In this document: one piece after another, positions 18,432-26,398 of the stretch
Layout: every line of letters starts with the position of its first letter
Position numbering within the stretch: the stretch's first letter is position 1
Assembly (NCBI GenBank): GCA_000296795.1
Contig: BAFH01000003.1
Location: 1,841,290 to 1,905,289 of the forward strand
Source of the DNA: Candidatus Jettenia caeni
GTDB lineage: Bacteria; Planctomycetota; Brocadiia; Brocadiales; Brocadiaceae
Direction of reading: 5' to 3'
DNA: 64,000 nt
Translations under genes and position numbers: made by a program
Notes under the pieces: generated by a model
The model's input: only the letters and a program-made list of their open reading frames with translations
Databases searched by the model: none
What the model was told of the DNA's origin: nothing

Positions 18432-18511
18432 GAACCACAGATTACAGAGATTCTATAACATAAAGTCTCATATATTATGAGTATAAGTTTTATCTGTGTA
18501 ATCTGTGGTTC
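18432..18511. repeat. 80-bp inverted-repeat element of the GxxExxY-flank type
   Basis: A 20-bp arm gaaccacagattacagagat (18432-18451) is mirrored by atctgtgtaatctgtggttc (18492-18511) with one mismatch, around a 40-base AT-rich core. The same accacagatt...cacagat motif flanks the GxxExxY gene at 30266-30752, so this looks like a non-autonomous relic. It sits 24 bp upstream of the stripped P-type ATPase start codon, in the 237-bp gap 18299-18535, and may have replaced that gene's 5' end. Confidence 0.6.
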
Positions 18512-18535
18512 CTGTTTTTCAAGGAGTTGCTGCAG

Positions 18536-19892
18536 ATGGGATGGCTTACCTCCAGTATCATCGCTTGTATTACCATGACGGTACTCATGTATATCCCTCC
18601 ATCAGATTTACCACATACCTATATGCCACATATTATGATGGTTATTGCTACGATGACAGTACTGGGTCCGAGAATACCATTTTTTGCTTGTGCATACGAG
18701 TCCATTAAGAACCGCTTCGCTAATATGTGCGTACTCATTTCCTTAGGTACCTTTGCTGCATATATATACGGCAATCTGGCAGTTCAAGGTATCTTTGCTC
18801 TACCGGAACATGCCTTTTTCATGACGGCAGTAATGCTCGTTACCTTCAGTCATATCGGAGAATATATGGGGGAACGGGTAAAGAAGAGGGCAGATTGGGT
18901 ACTCCGGAATTCCATGGAGTTAAAAACTAACAGACCTTCAGTATTGATAAGGGGGAAGGAATACATGGATCATGGACATTCCCTGAGGTTTATAGACAGG
19001 GTGTCCCATACATTTATTCTCATAGCAGTTGGTTTATCTGTAGTAACCTTTGTTTGCTGGTACTTTTTCTTTTATCACCTTGCCGGAGAGTATCCCTCTT
19101 TGTGGGCATTGAAGATGTCAATCGCAGTGCTCGTAATTGCATGTCCGTGCTCTCTCTGCTGGGTTACCCCTGCAGCCACTATGGTTGCTAGTAGAATAGG
19201 GTTGAATCATTCTATCATTATCAAACATTCCACCACATTTGAAAAGATTGCAGAGTTAAATGTGCTGGTATTTGATATGAATGGGTTAAAACAAGATGTT
19301 CTATTACACTTGAAAAGAATGGGTATAAGGGTTGTCATGATGACGGAGGACCGTGAGCAGACAACAAGGTTTGCAGTGTCAGGGATAGGTGTTGATGAGC
19401 ACTATAACAGGATATCGCCTGATGAAAAAAGAGCGGTCATAGAGCGATTTCAGCGGCAGGGCATGAAGGTTGGTGTGGTTAGTAATAGTGGCTCTGATAT
19501 TTCCTCACTAACACAACCCGATGTGAGGATTATGCTTGGCGCAGAAATGGATGTCACAAAAGGGCACGGAGATATTATCTTAATAAAGAATGACTTGATG
19601 GATGTGGTAAAGACGGTCCAACTGGGACGCAGAACTGTTATCGAAAATAAAACAGAATGTCTTTTGGGCCTTTTTGTTTAATGTATTAGGAATTCCCATT
19701 GCAGCAGGGGCCTTCTATCCGATTTTTGGTATAAGTCTGAAATCAGAATATGCAGAGTTAGCAATGATACTTTCCTCTACCCTGGTTGTCATCAATTCCC
19801 TTGGATTACGTTTTCCCCGCTCGTTCCAACGCTCTGCGTTGGAACGTACCACGAGACGCTCTGCGTCATACCTACCATATAATCGGATCTAA
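18536..19892 (+). pseudogene. P1B-type ATPase stripped of A and N domains, with a C-terminal frameshift
   Basis: The frame starts at ATG 18536 (AAGGAG nine bases upstream) and stays open for 381 codons to 19681. Recognisable parts: transmembrane helices with IKNRFANMCVLISLGTFAAY, the metal site VIACPCSLCWVTPA and the following helix. Missing: the actuator loop (TGE), the whole nucleotide-binding domain, and DKTGT, which is replaced by VFDMNG. TGDN is replaced by MMTEDRE, and GDGxNDAPAL by SNSGSDISSL. A one-base shift in AAAACAG near 19650 puts the last helices (QNVFWAFLFNVLGIPIAAG) into another frame, which then runs into REP DNA and stops at 19892. Interpretation: either a decaying ATPase or a frame-conserved pseudo-ATPase that lost its tail recently. 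Confidence 0.75.
19822..19846. repeat. REP palindrome downstream of RAYT copy 1
   Basis: cgttccaacgc and gcgttggaacg form 11-bp perfect arms around tct. The same half-sequence (ctcgttccaacgctctgcgt) occurs singly at 26374-26393, and in inverted form at 20431-20450 and 26981-27000, always bordering a RAYT gene. The palindrome has overwritten the 3' end of the P-type ATPase remnant. Confidence 0.75.
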
Positions 19893-20408
19893 TTCCAAAA
19901 TTGAATTATCATTGTTTATAAAATTCCTTGCACTTGAATAAATCCAACTGACAGGGTCATCCACATAGCCACTTCTTACCGGATTGTAATGGATATACTC
20001 TATCTTCTGCCTCATCATTGCTTCAGATTGTATTCGTTGTGGATGAAATCCTTCTTGCCATAATTGGTGTGTTCTATAGCGTTTAAAACTTTTCTTCTCT
20101 TCCTGAAGCTGATTCAGAAGCCATGTAATTTTTCCTAATAGGGCAGAGTCAATGATCCTTCTTGCTGTATAGGACTTAAATCGTCCAATATTTTTACTGA
20201 GTTCTTCTGATGCAGCTATCATGTGGAGATGGTTTTCAAGGATAACGTATGCATAGAGCTTGAATAATCCATCACTTCTGAGAAAACGAAGGCTTTCTGC
20301 TGCTATCTCAAACATGTATGGTGTGGTAAAGATGGGGATCCAGTTAACGGTGGTACAGGTGATAAAGTAGGGACTGGAATCATGAAAATGTTTATATCGG
20401 CTTCTCAT
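19872..20408 (-). CDS. REP-associated tyrosine transposase (RAYT), copy 1
   Basis: 178 residues. The Y1/HUH metal site is ENHLHMIAAS (His-x-His, residues 57-60). The catalytic Tyr is probably in KSYTARRI or, as in other RAYTs, in the late helix with EYIHYNPVRSGYV. Also present: N-terminal HFHDSSPYFITCTTVNW and LWQEGFHPQRIQSE. Members of this IS200-like domesticated family act on REP palindromes. Both flanks carry REP half-sites (19822-19846 and 20431-20450), as expected. This copy is intact; a second copy at 26399-26934 is frameshifted. Confidence 0.9.
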   Translation of the reverse strand: MRSRYKHFHDSSPYFITCTTVNWIPIFTTPYMFEIAAESLRFLRSDGLFKLYAYVILENHLHMIAASEELSKNIGRFKSYTARRIIDSALLGKITWLLNQLQEEKKSFKRYRTHQLWQEGFHPQRIQSEAMMRQKIEYIHYNPVRSGYVDDPVSWIYSSARNFINNDNSILELDPIIW

Positions 20409-20430
20409 GTTTTACTATCCAGTATACAGG

Positions 20431-20450
20431 ACGCAGAGCGTTGGAACGAG
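20431..20450. repeat. REP half-site upstream of RAYT copy 1
   Basis: acgcagagcgttggaacgag is the reverse complement of the half-site found at 26374-26393 and of the core of 19822-19846. It marks the other boundary of the RAYT unit. Confidence 0.7.
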
Positions 20451-20489
20451 ATGAGCAAGATGATGCACCTCAGTAGAGTTAAGTTTCAA

Positions 20490-20608
20490 CAGGTTGTCCG
20501 AGAATTCATTGGCAACCTTAAACATATACTATTTATTGTCTAATATTAATTCAATCGGTCAATATATAGTATAGCATCTAGTGCTCAAAGTAATTCTCGG
20601 ACAGCCTG
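20490..20608. mobile_element. 119-bp MITE with TCAA target duplication
   Basis: The terminal arms caggttgtccgagaatt (20490-20506) and aattctcggacagcctg (20592-20608) are inverted repeats with one mismatch. A second inner inverted repeat (tatactatttattg against caatatatagtata) lets almost the whole element fold back. TCAA is duplicated at 20486-20489 and 20609-20612. No protein is encoded. The parent transposon is not in this window. Confidence 0.7.
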
Positions 20609-20686
20609 TCAAGATATGATCCTGCAAGACTTGCAACAAATAAAATTGAACAAAGGGGGCGTCACACTGTCCGCTACAACGCTTTG

Positions 20687-20992
20687 TTAGCTGATTTCTA
20701 TTCTCTTTTTTATTATTTTAGAGCTTCTTCTGCTGTGTATTACAGCAAGAACAATTATCTTTTCTTGTTCTACAAGATAAATTATTTTGTATGGAAACCT
20801 TTTAATAAGGTGTTTTCTTGTTCTTTTATATTCCTCAGGATGAATTTTTGGATTTCTTTCGATAAATCTTATTCCTGCATCGATCTGCAACAGGAAGTCA
20901 TATCCTAACCCCTTCCTTTTATCCTCATACCATGAAAATGCTTCCTTTAAATCATTTTCTGCTTCGTGCCTAACTATGGCTTTATACTTCAT
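20687..20992 (-). CDS. RelE/ParE-family toxin
   Basis: 101 residues with the ParE-type pattern: YKAIVRHEAENDLKEAFSWYED at the N-terminus, then a middle strand FLLQIDAGIRFIERNPKI and the end HLIKRFPYKIIYLVEQEKIIVLAVIHSRRSSK. The RRFPYKIIY-like strand and VIHSRR are typical of the ParE branch, which usually inhibits gyrase, whereas RelE branches cleave ribosome-bound mRNA. Its start overlaps the end of the antitoxin gene by 11 bases. Located in a patch of mobile elements. Confidence 0.88.
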   Translation of the reverse strand: MKYKAIVRHEAENDLKEAFSWYEDKRKGLGYDFLLQIDAGIRFIERNPKIHPEEYKRTRKHLIKRFPYKIIYLVEQEKIIVLAVIHSRRSSKIIKKRIEIS

Positions 20993-21209
20993 GTGAGCTT
21001 ACAATTCTTTTTAAAACTCCTTCCCATGGAGAACCCATCGCAGGATTTTTGTGATACGCCTCTAATCTTTCATCAATTATTTTTTTCTCATCTTCCGATA
21101 ATTCAACTGAATTTGCTTCAGCAGCTATTGTATCCCATATATCTTCAACAAGTTGAATCCTTTCAGGGATTGATAGGTTAAGAGTATCGGTAGCTTTTAT
21201 TTTTTCCAT
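20982..21209 (-). CDS. Antitoxin of the ParE-type module (addiction module component)
   Basis: 75 residues from ATG 21209, eight bases after AGGAGG; the GTG nine bases earlier lies inside the ribosome site. The sequence LSIPERIQLVEDIWDTIAAE followed by LSEDEKKIIDERLEAYHKNP is the conserved pattern of the putative addiction module component family (TIGR02574-like), small acidic proteins always paired with ParE/RelE toxins. Upstream of and overlapping the toxin gene, the usual order for autoregulated modules. Confidence 0.87.
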   Translation of the reverse strand: MEKIKATDTLNLSIPERIQLVEDIWDTIAAEANSVELSEDEKKIIDERLEAYHKNPAMGSPWEGVLKRIVSSHEV

Positions 21210-21576
21210 TTTTCTCACCTCCTTTGTTAAGTGTAAAATCCACCCGATAACCTTCTATAAGAATGTCCTGGTAATACTTTTTCATATTATACACAAGCCG
21301 ACCTAAAGAATAAAGTAATCTTTGTACTATACCCTTTAAGACAGGAAGCGATAGAGATAGAGCGTTATTATTCTTTACATTGCTCCAACATTCCTCAATC
21401 TCTGATTCAACAATGGCAATAGGGTTTTCGGAGGATAATAGTTACGTTTACTACAGCCAGAAATGGATAGATGCAAGTACGCTTTCCACATTGTCTAATG
21501 AACCTTATGCATTAAGGCTGGTCTTTAATAAAGACAAAATATCCTTGGGAAAGATATAACATCATCTGTAGCACTT
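21210..21576. other. Gap with short unassigned frames
   Basis: This 367-bp stretch has no convincing gene. Two open stretches are visible. A 48-codon plus-strand frame at 21413-21559 begins MAIGFSEDNSYVYYSQKW and lacks a ribosome site. A minus-strand frame without a good start codon contains VESEIEECWSNVKNNNA and GRLVYNMKKYYQDILIEGYR and runs into the antitoxin gene from 21449. Either could be the end fragment of a gene removed when the mobile elements arrived. Neither is recognised. Confidence 0.3.
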
Positions 21577-21747
21577 TTATTTTATCCCAACATATTTAAG
21601 AGGTGATTGCTCAAATTTCAATTTACATGCAACAGAACAAAAGTAATATGTTTTTCCCTGATGATTGGTAGTTGCTTGAATATCCTTCTCCTCTAAACGC
21701 ATACCACATACCGGGTCTTTGTATCTCATTGAGGATTGTTTCATCAT
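21577..21747 (-). CDS. Stand-alone cytosolic YHS protein, coupled to the GH15 gene
   Basis: 56 residues. ATG 21747 overlaps the TGA of the GH15 gene (CGATGATGA), with AGGAGG upstream inside the GH15 coding end, so translation is probably coupled. The protein is almost nothing but a YHS domain: KDPVCGMRLEEKDIQAT, HQGKTYYFCSVAC, KFEQSPLKYVG. There is no signal peptide, unlike the exported YHS proteins at 9-11 kb. It closely resembles the N-terminal domain fused to the glucan phosphorylase at 1038-2876 ([25 protein letters not shown]). The link to a glucan-degrading gene is therefore repeated in two forms in this window. Confidence 0.8.
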   Translation of the reverse strand: MMKQSSMRYKDPVCGMRLEEKDIQATTNHQGKTYYFCSVACKLKFEQSPLKYVGIK

Positions 21748-23711
21748 CGCTTGTTTCCTCCTAGAAGATAATATTTATCGAGGTAGTCCAGGACGGTAAT
21801 GATAAATTCAGCATGACTCCAGCTTAATGGGCACACCGAAATAAGGCGTTCGCCAAAAGGATGTAACTGCTCTGGTAGTGCACCTGAGGGACGTGTATGT
21901 CGGGTTACCCATAGTAAAATATCAATCACACTCTGTAGTTGTTCCAGCGAGTGTGCTGCCGCTATTTTATATTGTGCCAACCAGAGTGTGCATATGATCC
22001 AGGGGTTTCCCGGTATCCGTTTGAAATCTTCTGTTACAGAAACAAACCGGTCACGCTCGTAACGGGCAATGCCACCAACCTCGGTCTTTACTGTCAGGCG
22101 GTCTTCGATTTGTCTCATTGTGGAAACAACCATCGGATTATCAGCGGGAAAAAGACCAAAAGCGGTTACACCAAACAAACTCGCATCAATGGTGAGATCT
22201 AGCTCTTTCGTGTCAGGATTAAATCGTTGTGCGAATCGCCCATCTTGAGGACTATAGAGGATACGTTTTGCTGCTTCTTGTATTTCGAATGCTGCCCTTC
22301 GATACTTTTCAGCTAAAGGCTGATCTCTAAAACTTTCTGCAAAATGCGCTGCGGCGATAAGTCCGCCGTAAACTGTTGCAACGGTAAAGGTATGTACACC
22401 ATATCGTTCTTCCCATAAATCATAGGAAGGGCGTGGTAATCCGGTGTCCTCAAAACGGTAATCCTCTAAAAAATCTGCTGCACGGATGATAAAATGCTTA
22501 TAAAGCTGATTTGCAAAATCGATATCTTTATGGCGAATAAAATGCTGCCATAGAGCCCAGAGTACCAGTGCTGTTCCATCCTCCTGAATAGGTATCTCCA
22601 TCTGCTCACGGGCGTACCATGGATGCCAGGAGCTTCCCAGGCTTCTATCCGGATTATATTTATGAAGAAGGTAGCCTTCATCGGTTATAACGTCTGCACA
22701 GAAACGGAAAAAATTGCGAGGTATATCAATATATCCTGTACGGGTGAGGGCATATGCCGCCCGCGCCGCATCCCGGGGCCAAACATAACTGTAGGTATCA
22801 CGCCCAAATTGCAAAAGGTCTGAATCGTTGGCAGCAATGATCCCTCCATGATTATCAGTCATTGTGCGGATCGTTAAAAGACTACGCTTGTAGAGATCAA
22901 CTATACCAGATGGCAGATCAGCAAAATTGGGTAGACCTTTGGTCATCCATATACGCCAATAATCCTCTGTGTGATCAATCAATTCAACCGGAGATTTATC
23001 GATAACGATGGCATTAAGAGATCTTATTTCACTGAATTTCGTTCCAGCAGTTATCCAATAATAACAAGCAGCTTGGCCATGCACAGGCAGTGTCATCCTC
23101 AGAGCAATAGTCGAGTCTACTGAGCCCTGTTCGATCGGATTCTTGCCGAGCTGTCCATCCTCAGCATCACGCCATGTCCCTTCTGCTCTTCCATATTCCT
23201 TGATCCCGATTGCCCACTCCTCGATACCGATCATTGTATCTACCTTAGCATTGACTAAAAAATAACGGTTAGCCTTGTAATGGATAATAGCTTGAAGTCG
23301 AGGTTCGTAAAGAGCCGTATCGGCAATGTTATTCTCGTAAAGGTGAAAGTCCTGGTGGAAAAACAGACGAATTTCTCGCAAACGGTTAGCCAGGTTATGA
23401 ACAATCACTTCCCGCAGATAGATGTTATCGTGAAAGTCCACGGCATCCCGACAATCCAACATAAGCTCAAACCTCTGATTGATAAGCTTTACAGCAGTTA
23501 CTAGTGTGTCAGGCTTATAAACGAGTACCCGTTCCCAATCTGGTTCGTGTATCCAGCTCAATTGTCCATCGATAAAGATACCGAAGCGAAAGGCATGCCC
23601 AACAGTATGGTTTTCCTGACCGACATGCGGGAAGTAAATATCGCGTAGTCGATAAGCATCGTCAAACATTACTTGCAGTGATCCGTTACCAATAGTCAAT
23701 TCTCGCGGCAT
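21744..23711 (-). CDS. GH15-family glucoamylase-like glycoside hydrolase
   Basis: 655 residues from ATG 23711, which has AAAGGAGG upstream; an earlier in-frame start lies inside that site. The N-terminal third is a beta-sandwich (LTIGNGSLQVMFDDAYRLRDIYFP). The C-terminal part is the (alpha/alpha)6 barrel with YSYVWPRDAARAAYALTRTGY, the GH15 signature around the first catalytic segment, and SYDLWEERYGVHTFTVATVYGGL, which carries the catalytic-acid region. The late helix PLSWSHAEFIITVLDYLDKY is also typical. Family members release glucose from alpha-glucans or trehalose. No signal peptide is seen, so it probably acts on internal glycogen together with the two phosphorylases. Coupled to the YHS gene downstream. 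Confidence 0.88.
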   Translation of the reverse strand: MPRELTIGNGSLQVMFDDAYRLRDIYFPHVGQENHTVGHAFRFGIFIDGQLSWIHEPDWERVLVYKPDTLVTAVKLINQRFELMLDCRDAVDFHDNIYLREVIVHNLANRLREIRLFFHQDFHLYENNIADTALYEPRLQAIIHYKANRYFLVNAKVDTMIGIEEWAIGIKEYGRAEGTWRDAEDGQLGKNPIEQGSVDSTIALRMTLPVHGQAACYYWITAGTKFSEIRSLNAIVIDKSPVELIDHTEDYWRIWMTKGLPNFADLPSGIVDLYKRSLLTIRTMTDNHGGIIAANDSDLLQFGRDTYSYVWPRDAARAAYALTRTGYIDIPRNFFRFCADVITDEGYLLHKYNPDRSLGSSWHPWYAREQMEIPIQEDGTALVLWALWQHFIRHKDIDFANQLYKHFIIRAADFLEDYRFEDTGLPRPSYDLWEERYGVHTFTVATVYGGLIAAAHFAESFRDQPLAEKYRRAAFEIQEAAKRILYSPQDGRFAQRFNPDTKELDLTIDASLFGVTAFGLFPADNPMVVSTMRQIEDRLTVKTEVGGIARYERDRFVSVTEDFKRIPGNPWIICTLWLAQYKIAAAHSLEQLQSVIDILLWVTRHTRPSGALPEQLHPFGERLISVCPLSWSHAEFIITVLDYLDKYYLLGGNKR

Positions 23712-23749
23712 TAATACACCTCCTTTTAAACACAATTATCTTTTATGGA

Positions 23750-24772
23750 TTATCTTTTATGGCAAACGGTACATTCAATACCAATATCATCAAGAGAAGG
23801 ATGGGGTGGGTTGGGGGGTCCGCCAGGATGACACTCCAGGCATGGTAATCCTGTAAAAGGTGGATGAGGAGAATCAATAGCTGATGGATGCGTCGGATCA
23901 GGATGGCATACCGTACATGAAACATTTGATACAGGAATATGGCAATTTCGACAGTGACGATTTCTTGGGCTACCCCAAGAGGCTACATGGTTTAAAGGAG
24001 TTGTACTCTCATGACATCGGACACAAAAGTCCTCTTGATGACAAACCATACATTTCTTCCGATCCCATGATGCAGCAAATCCGTGAGTTCTTCTCCGCCA
24101 TGCATTATTATGACTTCTGGGTTTTTGGTCTTGATGGCAGTTAACACATGAATCTAGGCTCTCATGGCACCGTTTACAGTAATCTTGATTATAATAAAAT
24201 TCATTTCCATGCTTTTGTATCCATAGTGGGTCATCGTGATTAACCCAGCGGTCTTCATGGTAGAGGGGCATACGATCCTTTCGAATGTACTTATGGCAAA
24301 CATTGCATGCGATCCTTTCCTTCCCTCTTTTCCTGTGACATGGCATGCAGGTATTGTACATGGTAGGAAGTATATCAGGAGTAATGGTATCTCTCTTCTC
24401 AATGCCTACATGGCATTGATTACATGCTACGTTATTTTCCAGATGTACCTTATGGGTAAATTTTAATTCCTGATATTTTTTGGGTATAACATGCTTAACC
24501 GTTATTTTCATTCCGGGTTTCGTATGGCAAAACAAGCAAGATTGTAGATTTTTGGTATCATAATATTTCATATGACAAATAAGGCATTTTGCCATTTTAG
24601 GCCAATCCGGTTGAAGATCATCTTTATAGGAATGACAGAAGTTACAGTCCTTTAAGCCTCTTTCCATATGCTTGGCATGGCTGTAATGGATCTCAGACTC
24701 TTTACAACCTCCTAATATCGTTATCATAACGAATACCATTAAAAAAACTAAGTAATAAGATTTTTTTATCAT
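23750..24772 (-). CDS. 14-haem c-type cytochrome lipoprotein
   Basis: 340 residues with a signal peptide ending in a lipobox (ITILGGC, Cys 23). Fourteen CxxCH motifs follow, in order CNFCH, CLICH, CLFCH, CNQCH, CMPCH, CNVCH, CKRCH, CVNCH, CMVCH, CVRCH, CRNCH, CTVCH, CLECH, CTVCH; the last ends three residues before the C-terminus. Many additional His residues could act as distal ligands, suggesting a bis-His electron-transfer wire. It is preceded by a barrel protein gene (24862-26235) on the same strand 89 bases upstream, the arrangement of porin-cytochrome conduits. No clear similarity to hydroxylamine or hydrazine oxidoreductases is seen. Probably membrane-anchored and extracytoplasmic. Confidence 0.9.
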   Translation of the reverse strand: MIKKSYYLVFLMVFVMITILGGCKESEIHYSHAKHMERGLKDCNFCHSYKDDLQPDWPKMAKCLICHMKYYDTKNLQSCLFCHTKPGMKITVKHVIPKKYQELKFTHKVHLENNVACNQCHVGIEKRDTITPDILPTMYNTCMPCHRKRGKERIACNVCHKYIRKDRMPLYHEDRWVNHDDPLWIQKHGNEFYYNQDYCKRCHESLDSCVNCHQDQKPRSHNNAWRRRTHGFAASWDRKKCMVCHQEDFCVRCHESTTPLNHVASWGSPRNRHCRNCHIPVSNVSCTVCHPDPTHPSAIDSPHPPFTGLPCLECHPGGPPNPPHPSLDDIGIECTVCHKR

Positions 24773-24861
24773 ACAATATTGGTAATGTAAATTTTATATG
24801 GGAATTTAACAGTAAAAGTACGTACAAGACAATTTCAGAGATAGAACCTCAAATTATCTCA

Positions 24862-26235
24862 TTAAAAGCTTTTGTTATAAGAGACTACCAATTGGTGAAA
24901 GGTCTCTGGGTCTGTATCGCTCACTTCAGATATCCATCGCAGACTCACATTTGATTGTTCTGTTAACAGGTATTTAATCCTCAGGTAATACGTTCTCACA
25001 TTAATTTTCTGTACAACATCTTCTTCCAACTCACTATTTTCAAGAAAAGCAAGATCGTTGCTTCCGGTAAAATTAAATTTATAGAAAGAATAGCCTGTGC
25101 CAAGACCAATATCAAATTTTCCAATTTTTTTATCAAAATCAACATTTGCATCTGTGCTGTGATCAACGCCTTTAATATTCCAGTATTCTACTGTAAATGT
25201 GACCTTGGATTCCTTTAATAAAATATTATATGTCATAAATGAAAAGAAGGTTCTATAATAATCGCGATTGAAGGTATTTTCATCTTCTTTCTCAAGAACA
25301 TTTCTGCGGTCTATGCCACTGGATACTTCAAATTTTTCTCCCCAACCTTTATGTCCTGTCAGACTGATAAGGTCAAAAGGCTCGAAGGTATTCAAGATTT
25401 CAGAAATTGGTGAAATATTATTACTCTGCTCGGCTAATGAATTGAGGAATCTATAGTACGATAGTTGCACACTAGCGTCCCAGTCTATTTTATCCCAGGA
25501 TAATTTAACGAGAAAATCCTTCGATACAGTATTGAGGAGGGTATATCTTCCATAAAAATTTAAGTCTTCGTAGATTCTTTGCCATACATTAAACCCCACT
25601 TCATCATCGATAAACTCGTCATCAATAATACGAACATAATCTAAATTCATACGAGTATCCATAAATGGTCGTATGCTTATTCCACTTCCTGCTACGGTAT
25701 CGAAGTACGTGTTCGTGTATTGAGAAGCCCTTAAGCCACCGAAGACGTAAGTATCAAGAATACCTATCTTCTGTTCATACTTTGCGCCATCAAAGAGAAT
25801 GGTCTCAATTGAGTATTGATACTGACGTCCTACACGGAGGCTGGATTTATCAATAACTGGATCCTTTATGTCTGCATATAAAAAGTAAACACGGCCGTTG
25901 TAACTTCGATCATATGAGTCTAAAATATCCCGAAAAGCTCCATTTTTATCCTCATGTCCATCAAAATCTTCTGATAGTCTTCCAGAGCCAGCTATGGTTA
26001 CTTTATCATGAAAGAAATCTTTAGTCTTAAAGGAGAGATACTCATACATATCATGGTCATTTTCATCTCCTCCCCAGCGGCCTTCGTATTGAGTTCGAAA
26101 GTTTCCCGATATAAAGTCGTTATAGGCAAGGGTATTGGGTTTGGTTATATCGGTATATATCTGAGCGAAGAGTTTAGAAGAAAGCAATAGGGTAAAGAGG
26201 AAGGGAATAGAGAGGCTTTTTCTTAAGTTCTTCAT
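24862..26235 (-). CDS. Outer-membrane beta-barrel protein paired with a multihaem cytochrome
   Basis: Start taken at ATG 26235 (457 residues), because it opens a proper signal peptide (KNLRKSLSIPFLFTLLLSSKLFAQ); upstream in-frame codons give an unlikely extension. The mature protein is a run of amphipathic strands separated by acidic turns (SLRVGRQYQYSIETILFDGA, SGIDRRNVLEKEDENTFNRDYYRTFF, FDIGLGTGYSFYKFN) and ends in HQLVVSYNKSF with a terminal Phe. Size and strand pattern fit a 20- to 22-strand porin such as MtrB/PioB-like sleeves. The adjacent 14-haem lipoprotein gene supports a role as sleeve for an electron conduit, but sequence alone does not prove it. Confidence 0.7.
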   Translation of the reverse strand: MKNLRKSLSIPFLFTLLLSSKLFAQIYTDITKPNTLAYNDFISGNFRTQYEGRWGGDENDHDMYEYLSFKTKDFFHDKVTIAGSGRLSEDFDGHEDKNGAFRDILDSYDRSYNGRVYFLYADIKDPVIDKSSLRVGRQYQYSIETILFDGAKYEQKIGILDTYVFGGLRASQYTNTYFDTVAGSGISIRPFMDTRMNLDYVRIIDDEFIDDEVGFNVWQRIYEDLNFYGRYTLLNTVSKDFLVKLSWDKIDWDASVQLSYYRFLNSLAEQSNNISPISEILNTFEPFDLISLTGHKGWGEKFEVSSGIDRRNVLEKEDENTFNRDYYRTFFSFMTYNILLKESKVTFTVEYWNIKGVDHSTDANVDFDKKIGKFDIGLGTGYSFYKFNFTGSNDLAFLENSELEEDVVQKINVRTYYLRIKYLLTEQSNVSLRWISEVSDTDPETFHQLVVSYNKSF

Positions 26236-26287
26236 GAGAAATATAAGTATCGTCTCTTTATGTAAATTGCAAAAGTTGTATAGTAAA

Positions 26288-26350
26288 TTGGGTTGAGGTA
26301 TGAAACCCAATAATTTAGATAGTTTGTTGGGTTTCACTTTACTCAACCCA
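26288..26350. repeat. Nested inverted repeat upstream of the barrel gene
   Basis: ttgggttgaggtatgaaaccc is mirrored by gggtttcactttactcaaccc (arms pair with a few internal mismatches), separated by about 20 AT-rich bases. Such GGGTTGAG / GGGTTTCA hairpins are dispersed repeats in many bacteria. It sits between the RAYT copy 2 unit and the barrel gene and may mark another non-autonomous element. Confidence 0.6.
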
Positions 26351-26373
26351 CCCTACAAAACTGCACATCCCAT

Positions 26374-26393
26374 CTCGTTCCAACGCTCTGCGT
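26374..26393. repeat. REP half-site downstream of RAYT copy 2
   Basis: ctcgttccaacgctctgcgt, identical to the half-site inside 19821-19840 apart from its outer bases. It is followed by the same catacctaccatataatcgg sequence that ends RAYT copy 1. Confidence 0.7.
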
Positions 26394-26398
26394 CATAC

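Noticed and set aside
18505-18708. Alternate plus-strand frame overlapping the stripped ATPase start
   Set aside because: The other frame has a ribosome site at the right distance and continues into recognisable ATPase helices.
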